Shown here: positions 11,380-22,400 of the stretch, in pieces
How positions within the stretch are numbered: position 1 is the stretch's first letter
Layout of the letters: each line of letters begins with the position of its first letter
Assembly (NCBI GenBank): GCA_035771175.1
Contig: CM069594.1
Location: 9,486,620 to 9,550,619, forward strand
Source of the DNA: Paratinospora sagittata
Taxonomy: Eukaryota > Streptophyta > Magnoliopsida > Ranunculales > Menispermaceae
DNA: 64,000 nt
Direction of reading: 5' to 3'
Made by a program: the position numbers and the translations under genes
Notes under the pieces: model-generated
The model's database searches: none
What the model saw: only the letters and a program-made list of their open reading frames with translations
What the model was told of the DNA's origin: nothing

Positions 11380-11762
11380 AGCCGGATGAACAGTATCAGG
11401 CCACATATGAACAGTATCGAAGCTGTATGAACAGTGACGGGCCGAAACGAATGGGCCTGATGAACAGAGGCGGACAGACCGGGCTGGGCCGAAATAAACA
11501 GTGGCGACCGAGTGGCGGGGGGCTGAGATGAACAGTGAAACTGTGTGGGCTGGGTCGCTGATGAACAAGGCGGATTATGTGGGCTGGACCGATGATGAAC
11601 AGTGCTAACTGTTTGGGCTGGACCTCGGATGAACAGTGAGGTTTGTGTGGGCTGGACCTCGGATGAACAGTTCCGGATCTGGGTCGGGTTCGGATCGAAT
11701 GAATAGTGTCACGGATGAATAGCATCACGGATGAACAGTGCCGGGAATGAACAGTGTCGGAC
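11380..11762 (-). repeat. Array of GATGAACAGT motifs in the copia leader
   Basis: About 14 irregularly spaced copies of (G)ATGAACAGT or one-base variants (GAATAGT, AACAAGG) occur at about 11386, 11406, 11425, 11460, 11492, 11526, 11560, 11594, 11628, 11663, 11698, 11713, 11730 and 11746 on the plus strand. The spacers are GC-rich (GGGCTGGACCTCG repeated). In element orientation the motif is ACTGTTCATC and lies in the untranslated leader between the primer-binding site and the gag ATG. The function is unknown: enhancer, packaging structure or replication slippage are possible. Confidence 0.8.
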
Positions 11763-11983
11763 AAAAACTTGCAAAATATAGAGATCAAACTTTGATCGGC
11801 TCCTGCGAACTCGTTTCTTGTCCGTTTTTCTCGCCGTTTGTTGCGTTGGACTCCTGAAAACAAGAGCTACCTCCACGGGTGATCAGAAAATAGTTCCGAT
11901 CATTGTTGCAAAATTTCAAAAATTTCGACGCTATCTCGAAAAATTCGATAGAGGGTCTGTTTTTTTCCAAAACCTAACTTTTG

Positions 11984-11995
11984 GCTCTGATACCA
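11984..11995 (-). promoter_or_regulatory. Primer-binding site (tRNA initiator-Met type)
   Basis: Minus strand TGGTATCAGAGC, the standard copia PBS complementary to the 3' end of initiator Met-tRNA, three bases from the 5' LTR end at 11999. Confidence 0.92.
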
Positions 11996-11998
11996 ATT

Positions 11999-12390
11999 TG
12001 TTGTGCAGAATCGGAGTAAAGCATGAAAGAAAAAACGTGACAACAAATTTAACGTGGTTCGGCAAATTGACTACGTCCACGGGAGACAGCACTTTTTTAT
12101 TAGATCACCCTTAGGTGGATCTTACAGAATAGATCTCTTGAATAGATCTTACAGAACTTAGGAATCTAACTCACTGAACATATTTTCAAGATCAAAGTGA
12201 GACTCTATTTATAGGAGTATGCAGGGGTAATTTCGTAATAATAAATATATATAATAATATATCTATATACAATAATCAACCAAATTAGGCGAGGTTGGTG
12301 CAGTTGGTGGGTTGGTGGCCGCCCACGTGGGCGGCGTGGGCGGCCACCAACCCTCTTCTATTTGTTTACTATATTAGGGTGGACCCCACA
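11999..12390 (-). repeat. 5' LTR of the nested copia element
   Basis: 392 bp, plus-strand ends TGTTGTGCAG... and ...GGACCCCACA. It aligns along its length to the 3' LTR at 7208-7573 with many substitutions and small indels, including an expansion of the GC-rich hairpin loop (an extra GTGGGCGGC-like unit). Confidence 0.9.
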
Positions 12391-12395
12391 GTAAT

Positions 12396-12640
12396 TAGGG
12401 AGTTTGTTAAAAAGACAATGATGGGGAGACTTATTATGTAATACTGGTATAAGTAACTGGTTAATAGTAAAAACAACAGCCTGAACTACATCCCACCAAA
12501 AAGACAATGGAAGTTTAGTTTGTGCTAACATGATAAGGCTCATTTCAATAATATGGCGATGCTGATGTTCAACCTTACAATGCCGTTCATGGGTGTGAGG
12601 ACATGAGTGTTGAAATGCAATGCCATGTTAGGATAGAAAA
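12396..12640 (-). pseudogene. Integrase fragment of the split copia element (right-hand piece)
   Basis: The minus strand reads a copia integrase core: RHIIEMSLIMLAQTKLPLSF, WWDVVQAVVFTINQLLIPV, LHNKSPHHCLFNKLPNY, which then runs into the 5' LTR of the nested element. The continuation of the same domain resumes at 7207 on the far side of the insertion. Further right (to about 12640) only a faint HFNTHVLTPMNG relic is readable. The 5' portion of this element is not recognisable beyond that. Confidence 0.8.
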
Positions 12641-12649
12641 TTGATGAGG

Positions 12650-13251
12650 GGTCGATACAAAGTTAAAATAAATGAAAAACTTAATTTGACAAATATATTA
12701 ACCCAAGAAAGTTATGACAAGGGGAGAGGAAATACTTTCAAAAGAGAAAAGATATATTTAATTTGAAGAATACCATCAAAAAGAGTGATTACAACATTTT
12801 AGAAGGATGAGTAAAAATGAGAAACAAAAAATGGTGAAGAAAAATAAATAAATAAATGTTGGTGGTGAAAGAGTTGTGGTGAAGTGAAAAAATAAATACA
12901 AATTATTGATATGCTCAGTGGCTCCCATTTTTTTGGTAGATAATAAAAGTGTTTTGGTGGGGTACAAGTAGGTGCTCCCTCACTTGTTGAACTCTATGCA
13001 TATTATGAACTCTACGCTTATTAAAAGACATTCTGTTTTGCAAATTAAACAGAGGATTCTCTTTATAATCTCTAAAATCTTGAAGGAGGTTTCTGAAATT
13101 ATCCAAAACCCAAAAAACTTGTATTTAAGAAGGTAACAACAACAATGGGTCCCTTATGAAGTGAGTTGGGGCACGACGATTGCGCGTAGACACTGATAAA
13201 TCGTCAAATCGTCATTACCACTTGTTTCTTCCGCGCCTCCACTCGGTGGAG
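12650..13251 (+). promoter_or_regulatory. Presumed promoter and leader region of the PP2C gene
   Basis: AT-rich DNA between the last recognisable copia sequence and the first PP2C exon. A TATA-like TATTTAAG sits at 13122-13129. A four-codon ORF (ATG at 13145, TGA at 13157-13159) would be the first upstream ORF if transcription starts near 13140. No experimental start site can be deduced from sequence. Confidence 0.4.
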
Positions 13252-13287
13252 ATGACGAACAACCTCCTCATCCTCCTATTCACATGA
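13252..13287 (+). promoter_or_regulatory. Upstream ORF overlapping the PP2C start codon
   Basis: ATG at 13252 opens an 11-codon ORF ([11 protein letters not shown]) whose stop TGA (13285-13287) overlaps the presumed PP2C ATG (13284-13286) as ATGA. The ORF is in a different frame. Such arrangements commonly reduce or condition translation of the main ORF by requiring leaky scanning or re-initiation. This holds only if the exon-1 assignment is right. Confidence 0.5.
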
Positions 13288-13342
13288 AGATGTTTCAGCA
13301 AGCCATAGATCCCAATGCGCTCTTCAGCGGCGGAGGAATCAG
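13284..13342 (+). CDS. PP2C exon 1 (start exon)
   Basis: ATG at 13284 gives 19 codons ([19 protein letters not shown]) plus two bases to the donor ATCAG|GTTCCA. Joined to exon 2 it completes a Ser codon, giving SGGGIS before the phosphatase core. SGGG is common at this point in plant PP2Cs, and exon 2 has no in-frame ATG of its own. Codons are open upstream to a TAA at 13197-13199 without another ATG. The assignment is by phase and motif only. Confidence 0.65.
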
Positions 13343-13447
13343 GTTCCATTCCATTCCAATTCCAAATCATCTCTCGCTTTTCATTTTTCTTCGATTTGAT
13401 GATTTCTTTTTCACTTCTGATCTCTTCTTTGATCATCGCTTTGCTTC

Positions 13448-13485
<38 letters not shown>

Positions 13486-16400
13486 TATTATTATTATTAT
13501 TATTATTATTATCATTTAAGCTTCGTTAGCTCTCTCTCGATTTCTTGTTAGTTGTGTTTGAAAGAATTGCACCGGTTTGTTATCGAATACCTTCGTGGAG
13601 ATGGCTGAAAAAAATTTGTTTATAATTATGTGATAAAGAAGAGAATCACTTATGAGTGGATAGATGTGAAAGGCTGCAATGATATGAGGAGAATCGGAAT
13701 GGGACCGGATGCACCACTCAAGTGGTGAATATCTCCTCAACACGGTGTTTTTATGCTTATTTTTTTAAAAATGTTTATATCAACTATAGACAGTACTGGA
13801 AAAGTAGAGATTATTAAATAAATTTTTACTTCTCAAATATGAAAGAGAAAAAACTCAAAAAACTGCTTTCTGATGTTTTCCCAATATCAGTCATTTCCTG
13901 GATTTAAACTCAAAAACTGGCTTGAAATCTCATTTAACCATTTTTTTTTTTTTGTACATTTTATTTTTAAATGCCAAAAGCTGTATTGAAATTGGATACA
14001 GACACAGGCTTATGTGTTTAAGCTTAATTATTCATCAAAGAGGGAAAAATAATAAATAATGTCAATTGGAGAATTAAAGCAAGTTTCTCCGAGCAAATAG
14101 GAAAATGCTAATCTAACCAGAAAAAAATGCAATTACACATTCATGTTCATTAGATGTGTTTTACGCATCTCAATGTGTGTGATAAATGATCCAATCAATG
14201 TGAAAGTGTAGTTGCATATGTAGTTGAAATTTTTTGTAGCTAGATTAGCATTTCCCTTCTGATTTTTCTATTTTATTTTTGTTTTGTCGCCACAAATACT
14301 TTCCTTTATATCATGAGTATTACATCAAACACGACTCTTTAAATTGTTGTACTTTGACTATATGCCAATTGTTCTTATTTTTTAATATGTTTATCTGGTA
14401 TTTTAATTTTTGGACACAATTTAAGAGATATAGTTCATTTTTTTTTGGCAGAATATTTGATTTCTATATTGTGGAATATATGTGTAAGTATTTATACAAG
14501 AATTTTATGCATAAAACCTATCCATTATTTATTTAGGGAGCTAAAAAAGAAAGGGCTCCTGCTATTATGAGGTTTGAGGAAGGGGTAATATTCATAGCTT
14601 TACCTCCTTTGTTTCCAAATTTGAACCTATGATCTCCAACTCACAATGGAGCGACTTCAATAGTTACGCCAAGGCTTACCTTTCACTTATGGAGCTATAA
14701 ATAAAAGTCATTTGCAATGCTTAAGCCTCATCTAGGTGATGCCTAACCATTGCCTCGCCTAGGCATCGCGTTGACGAATTGATAACATTTTCTCAACTAC
14801 TCTATCCTACAATCCTCCTGTCCTTTATGTCTACCTTAGTATATTAGTTATCCTATATTTTGAGTTTAGATTACATACTATTTTGTCTTAGTTTTTGTTT
14901 TGCATCTTTATAATTTTTAAGCTTTTATCATCCCTAGTCTTTTGTGAAGTTTTTGCGGTTCAAGTCGTGAAAATAGCCTCTTGCATAGCAAGGTAAGACT
15001 ATGTACAACAAATCCAAATGTGGTCTGACCCTTCTTTGGGACCCTACATGGGTGAGAGCATTGTGCACTGAGCAGCCCTTTTTTTTTTTATAATAATTTT
15101 ACGGTAGTTGAACTTCTTTATTGCACCACCATGTTTTCTTTCTTGATGGTCTTTTCCCCTTTGATTCTCTTAAAACCACGGTTATCAAAATCCCGATTTG
15201 AATCTATGAATCTTACGATTCATGATTTGATGCAAGGGAAATTGATTTGAATCCTTAATATAAATCCCAATGCCACTGAATCTTATGAAAAATCTTAGAA
15301 AGATAGTAAAATCTTACGATTCATGATTCAAAACTCACAATTCACGATTCAAGCGATTTTAAGATTCAAAAGAAAAAATATACATAATGTATATTGTGGA
15401 TTAAAAATATCATGTTTCACTTTCAATTTAAACACTTAAAATGTGTTAGCCAATTTAAGAAATATGTAATGTAATATGTAATTGCTCATAGGACTTAAAT
15501 GCATGGTTTTTAACCATTTAAACTTGATAATTTTTTTTTAATGTGAACTTATTTTTATGAGGGATGAGTTCTTCAACAAAAATCAAGTATAGAAATTATT
15601 TTTCCCAAAAATCATATCCTATAGAAAGGTGGTATAGAAAATGAATAATCAAAGTATTATGTTTCAATTTTGAATTGGCAAATTAATATGATTAAGTGAC
15701 ATATGTAAAAATGGCAAGTTTTTATAAGCATAAGCTCCTTAGTGAAGATTGGGTTATATGTGTGTTTTTATACATGATTCGTATAGTGCACATGAATCTT
15801 ATGATTCATCGATCTAAATCACGATTCAATTTATCTAACTCTTAAACGATTCGATTCCAATTCACAATTTTGATGAGTATGCTAAGAACCTCTTTGGGTA
15901 CATTTTTATTTATTTATTTTTTTTATGTACTTAGTGATCTTATTACATATTGTATTAGGGTCATCTTCCATATTTAAAGGCATTTCTTTGATTCTTTTAC
16001 TTTTTTCCCTTTACATATTTTTGATTTTCTCCTTTCAAGTTTGAATATTATTCTAGTGTCTTTGTAAAATGAGCATATTTATTTTCAATTTTTTAGTTTG
16101 TCCATGTGCAAGGTGGTGTTGTACGCGAGAGTGAGTGTAGATTTGTTTGATATTCACTCTTTGGCCTCTACCCTTATAGTTTAGTGGTAGTCTAACATAA
16201 CTCCTGAATGAGGTAAAATTCATTGGTGAGGTTTCTATTGCTTCTTAAGTGGTGAACAATGAAATTTATTCAATTGACATACCTAGATAGTTGATATTCA
16301 ACTTGAAGTGTTACATACTAGAGGTAAGAACTATAAACTAATTGAAGTAGTAAGTCGATTAAATGATGAAGATGAACATGTTAAAAAATTGAGGGATTAT

Positions 16401-19400
16401 TTCCGAAATTTTTTAAAGTAATTGCTTGTTTATTGAAGGCTGAGTGCGAAATGATTAAAAACTAAAATAATAATCTTAATATAATGATGAATACTTTAAA
16501 ATATTGATTTATGTCAAATTTAAAACAATTGAAAAAAAATTATCTTTGCATATTTAAAAAGTGATTTATGCCAATTAAAATATTTATTGGTGTAGAAGTG
16601 TTAAACAATGTAAGTGTTTAAGCCAATACATATTTAGAATCTCAAGTCTAGTTTGTGCTTTCTATTAATTAGTTCAGTCTTTCTGTTTTATTATGGATGC
16701 TGAATTAAATGCCTATCTCACTTGCAACCTCACATGTTGCATCTTGGGTCTCAGGGCACCCAAAGGCAACAAACCTTCAGTGCAGATGACAACTACATTG
16801 TGGGATTTTATGGGTAGAACTAGTCTAGGTTTCAAAATCTAATCTGTGGGCCTACAATTCAATCTTGTACTAGGGACTGTTTTGTCTTGTAGAAAAATAA
16901 GTTAACTCTTGGTAAGCTCTCAAACAAAACTCTAACTTGAATTGGGCTTGTTTTAGGTTTCAAGAACCAAACTATGATATAGTCTTGAACAAGCTTAAAA
17001 TAGTAGAGAAGGCTGTGGCTATTTGGAAACTATAAAAGGGATTGTCTCAAACAACAAACCTCTTGGTGGTAGTTGAAATAATTGGTTGCTTGTTATCAAA
17101 AAGAGATAAATGGTTGGTTGAACAATTAATAAAATATTTGGATGTCAGTGCTCAAAAAGGCTATGGTGAGAAGCTTGGAAAAGGGTGGATGTAATATTGA
17201 TCTTAGCTGCAGGTTATGGGATACATATGAACAATGGTCAACTGGCTAGAATTGCAACACTATTCAAAGGACATAAAGGCTCTTGATTGAGATTGAATAT
17301 CTCAACAATAGAAATTAGAGTGAAAAAGAAATTATGTGAGTTGTGGCACCTTGATGTGTTACAAGTGAAATATAATCTTGATCAATGGTTGGTGGTGAAG
17401 TTTTAATGATGGTGGAGCATGCTTGTTTAGGGATGTTTATAGCATGTATCAAATTTGATTTATTGTATAATTGCGGATAAATCCATGTAGTTGATTTAGA
17501 TTAGCCTATGATCTTGAGGAGTGCGTAGAAATATATGGTGGATGAAATGACAAAGAAGTTGGTGTTTAGATTTGTTAGAAATAAATAGTTGCTGTTTGGG
17601 TAAAATATATGAATTTCTCTAAAGGACTTTTGTTCTTTTGATAATTTTATGGATAATTGCAAAAGAGCATACGCAAACCCTCAACAATGATAAAAGAAAT
17701 GGAAATAAGGGATAGCGCATGCACAAAAAAGGTACTTATTCTTTTGTTTTAAGAACGAGAAGCATGATTACATAATGATAATTAAGGTTTTAAAATTGGT
17801 GAGATGTAATTGAGGTAGTTTGCTTGAGCAAGTTGACACAAAAACCTAATTTAAAAAGAAAAAAAAACTCACCAACTTTTAAAAAGGTGAAGGCATTAAT
17901 AAATGAAGAAACACATAAAACAATATTTATAAGCAATTATATAATATTTTCATATAATTAAGGCGTTTGTTTGTTGCGTCTCAATTGTAGCTTACCCGCT
18001 CGTCCATTGGAAGTGTTCATGCTTGATGTTTGGTTTTTTTTACTCATTCGTGCTTTCCATCTACATGTCTATCCTATACTAGTTAGTGTTTTCAAGGCGT
18101 CAAGGCGTCAAGGCGATGTCTAGGAGAGGCGTAGCCTAGATGATAAAAAATATTTATTTAAAGGTCCCTAGATAATTAATTAATTATTTACAGGTCCCTG
18201 GACAATTCATATACAAAATTATATACATCTAATTATATTCTATAATGAATGTTAAATTTTCATAAAATGATAAAAAACACTTCATATTAATTAAAATCAA
18301 GTCCACAAATTTTTGGGTTGCAAATATCTGTCACCGAAGGGTCACCAGAGATTTCGACGACGTTTCTTGGTCGAAGCAAATAGAAAGAATGGGCTTAGGG
18401 AGAGAGGTTTGAGGGTTTACTGTAGACGGGACGGGGTGTTTTTAAAGTTTTTTTTTTTTAAAATTAGAGAGACCCCCTTTAAACTTTTTAAGTATTTACA
18501 CAAACCCCCACCACCTACCTAGCATTATGCCTAGGCGACTATGTTACCTGGACTCGGGTATGGGTGTCGGACACAGGTACAGATCTAGAGGTCCGACTTG
18601 TTTATTTTCAAATTCTAGGATACGGGGACACGACTATATTATATGTTGTTCTTTTGTTTTTTTCTTCTTTTCACTCATTTATTGTTCGTTTTGTTCTTCC
18701 ATTTAAGTGAATTTCACCTATTAGTCATTAACTTCTTTTATGCTTTCTCTTCTTTCTATTGGAGAATATACATATTAATATTCTAAAATCCAAAGTGTCG
18801 GACACATATCCCATACCCATGTTGTATCATAAAGTGTCAGACACGGGTACGTCGGGCTAAAGTAAAGAGTTCGGGTAACATAGCTAGGCGATGCTTTGAA
18901 AACTCTGATACTAGTATCTATTAGAAACCACTAAATCTAAATGTTATAGCTGATAAGTGAAGGCCCAACAATGAATATCAAGCTATCATCAACACTCCCC
19001 CTTACGTGCAGCCCCATCCTGCACGTGCAGAGCCAGAAGAGAGTAATACCAATTATGCAAATGGAGAACATGCAAATGCCAATAATGAGACTTGAACCCA
19101 AGACTTCTTGTAAAACCAAGGCTCTTATACTATATTCGAAACCACTCAACCTAAAAGCTATAGCTAATATGTGAAGGCCCAACAATGAATATCAAGCTAT
19201 CATCAAGTGTAATAATGTTGATTTCTAAATTTTAGATTTTTAACTTTTACAAATAATAAACAACTAGAAACTCGACGAATATTGCCAAAAAATATGCAAT
19301 CTTTAACACTTCTCAACATCTTCTAGTAACTTTTAACTATAAAAATATAGGTCACAAACTCATAATTAGATCACTTCCCACCGGTGCTTTTTTCCTATTA

Positions 19401-22400
19401 AGAATACTTCCAATTGCTGAACCTCTTCATTTGCCTTCCCCTTCACAACTACCACTTAATGAGATGACGAGCACTGGACTCCTCCCCTTTCTATAAGAAG
19501 TTCCTCATCATCCTTTCAATAATATTGACAACTTTACCAAGGATAAAAAAAAACTAAAAGATAATAAATTGGAATTTTGAACAACTTCAAGCACTACTCT
19601 AGGGAGGGTCATTGTAACCCCACTAGAGAGGAAGCTCCTCTTCCACCCCTCCAGTAATATGCTATATTTCATGAGTGCTTGTTCTCCCAAACTGATTGAA
19701 TGTGACTTGAAACATAAACAACTTAAATGAATGTGTTGTGGCAACACTTGAAATTTGATTCTCAAATAATGCCCTTTTGGTTTACCAAATTTTTCCTTTC
19801 CCTTCCTTTGTTTAATGAAAACGGACATCTGAAAAATGCTTGCTTGCTTGCAAGACTGCTGTCTTTTTATAACCTGCTGCTTTATTGTTTCTTCCTTCTG
19901 ATTTTTCAGATTGATTCTAATATATCCAATAATTTTATTTTGACAATTGATGAGTCTATACGAACTGTTTGTTCATTTTATGCATTTGCTTGGTTTTTGC
20001 GCTTGTTCTACTCGCCCTTGGACATTTGCAGTTTTCTTGTTTGTTTATAATATCCACTTCAAGTTATGTTGTCATTGATTTTACTCATACTTGAGTTTAG
20101 TCCATCAAGTCCTATAAAGGGCATAGCTTGTGTGGCTAATTGAAATAATTCCATTTATTGGTAGCTTCCTCTCTAGAAATCGAAATGGAAGATTCAGGTA
20201 TGGATATTCCAGTCTCAAGGGCAAAAGATCATCAATGGAGGATTTCTATGAGACAAGGATATCAGAAATCAACGGTCAGATGGTTGCATTCTTTGGGGTT
20301 TTTGATGGTATGCTTTGCAATTGTCATTTTCTTTTACCATGTTTATAGAATAGTTTTTAGTTTTTCATTTTCTTTTCCTTTGTTGCAAACTTCAAGCTGA
20401 TATTGTTATGCGAAACGCAACCGATCCCAAAGCTGACTTGTAATGCCGAACAACACAACCGATCCCAAAGCTGACTTGTAATTCCGAACACAACCGATAC
20501 CAAGGCTGACTTGTAGTGCCGAACACAACCAACTTTGGGATCGGTTGTGTTTGGCATTACAAGCTGATATTGTTTGGCTTTATGTTATTGGAGCATCATT
20601 TTAATTACTGATTGTTGTGTTTTGCTAGAGTACATCATGTAGACTGGAGAAATTGACATCCTTGGATACTTCTTGTTTTAAAAATTAAATTATATGTTCA
20701 TTTTTCATGGACTTTCTATCTTAATTTAGGTCATGGAGGTCCCAGAGCTTCAGAATACCTTAAGAATCATCTTTTTAAGAATTTGAGCGGTCATCCAGAT
20801 TTTATCAATGACACAAAGTCAGCTATTGGTCTGTTGGTGGTGGATTTGTTGACATATCTTTTTAATAACTAATTTATGAATTATCATTGTGCTTTCTATA
20901 ATCTTTTAAGGAGTTGTTTTATGGGACTGCAGTTGAAGCATTTAGGCAAACAGATGCTGATTACCTCAATGAAGCGAATGGCCAGCAGAAGGATGCTGGT
21001 TCAACTGCATCAACAGCTGTACTGCTAGGCGATCGACTTCTTGTGGCAAATGTAGGAGATTCCAGAGTAGTTGCTTGTATATCTGGTTCAGGTTGGCTGC
21101 CTTCTCCATGCAGTTGCACTAAGAAGTGAGAGTGAGGAATATTAGGGTAATATACTATAAAAATTATAATAATTTGCTAAAAACAGTTTTAAAGAAATTG
21201 TTTTCTACTTCTGCGAAATTGGGCTGGCAATTGGCACAGTTTTCATAGATATGCATCGAAGACATCAGGGTATAAAACTGTAGTTTCTTACTCTATTATG
21301 TAGATCTGAAAAGCTTGTTTCATGCATTTGACTAAATTACCGAGTGAATTCTTGAATGCTATTTGTTATCTTTGGCATATTGTATGGTCTCATCCTTGTA
21401 CACTTTTATTATGTTTGTCCGTACAATAGATATGGTCACGACTTACACATCCCACACTTAGGGCACGAGGAGAATCCTTTCTCTGTATGACATGATTTAT
21501 TTTGATCTAGCATATGTTTGGGCTTGTCTACCATGAAATTTTGGCCGTATTCTCAATGACCCTTTACCTGAAAATTTTATTATATGAACGATTAGTTTTT
21601 GGACTTAAGAGGTTTCTTTCCATCAAGTTCTTCAAGTAGCAATCTATGAGCCAAAAGGTTAAGGTACCCATCCCAGCTGGTGATGGAAACAACCTTTCCT
21701 CAAGGATTGGAAGCATTTATTGGTATGCCACATGTTCGCACTGTTAGGAGATATTTTTGGGAGTACCCAAGTTCATTTAAGTGTCTTTGACCAAAAAAAA
21801 AAAAAAAAGTTAATTTCAAGTGCTCAATAAACAATATGTTTAAAGTACTTGCCATTATTTTGGTGGGTGAAAGCTGGTTGAACTCAAAACTTCCTCCATT
21901 TTTTATCTCACGAGAAAGACTTTGGATATCTTACTAGTTTTATAGCCTAAATTAAACAAATTATCTACTGACTGTTGATCTGAGCAAATAAAAAATTTCT
22001 TTCATACTATGTATCTGGAAAGGGTCAACTGTGTGTCAGCAGCAGGCCAAGAAATACGTTCATGTCACCAAATGGTGTTACGATGAGGGAATCTTGTATA
22101 TGTGCCTCATGGAAATGCCCTTTTTAACTTCTTTATTTTTAAGGAATTAAGGTATCAGGAAGTTCCTTGTGTGTATGCATTTGGTGGATTTATCTGTACA
22201 ATGACTGGTCAGCTTTTTTTTTTTTTTTTTTTCCTGTTAATAATAGTGAATGCTTATCCTTCATGAGGGTACTGTACTTTACTGGTTATTGTTTAGAGTT
22301 CTACTTATAGTCAGATTAGGTTATGTTCTTCAGCTTCCACATCATGTGTCAAGCTCTTGGTTGAGAAGATGGTAGTTCACTTGATGCTAAAAGTTTTGTG

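Larger units (their letters stand above)
7208..12390 (-). mobile_element. Nearly complete Tnt1/Tork-like copia retrotransposon, nested in another copia
   Basis: A 5.18-kb minus-strand element bounded by LTRs 11999-12390 (5') and 7208-7573 (3'). It has an initiator-Met-type primer-binding site (11984-11995), a purine tract next to the 3' LTR, and one continuous gag-pol frame from 11205 to 7681 broken only by two nonsense codons. The flanking 5-mers are GTATT (7203-7207) and GTAAT (12391-12395), a target-site duplication with one mismatch. It landed inside the integrase region of the copia at 5053-7207/12396-12640. The LTRs differ at many positions and by a length change (366 versus 392 bp), so the insertion is not recent. 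Confidence 0.93.

Noticed and set aside
11380..11762. Short regularly recurring motif that could suggest a CRISPR array
   Set aside because: The repeats are 10 bp with irregular, GC-rich, partly repeated spacers, in a plant retrotransposon leader; no CRISPR system is expected or seen.
11083..11863. Open frames on both strands opposite or upstream of the copia gag
   Set aside because: They are antisense or leader frames of the nested copia without homology-like motifs.
20130..20164. Upstream extension of PP2C exon 2 as an alternative start
   Set aside because: The open stretch begins with GTG, not ATG, and a good acceptor (GGTAG) precedes 20165; the phase fits exon 1 at 13284.
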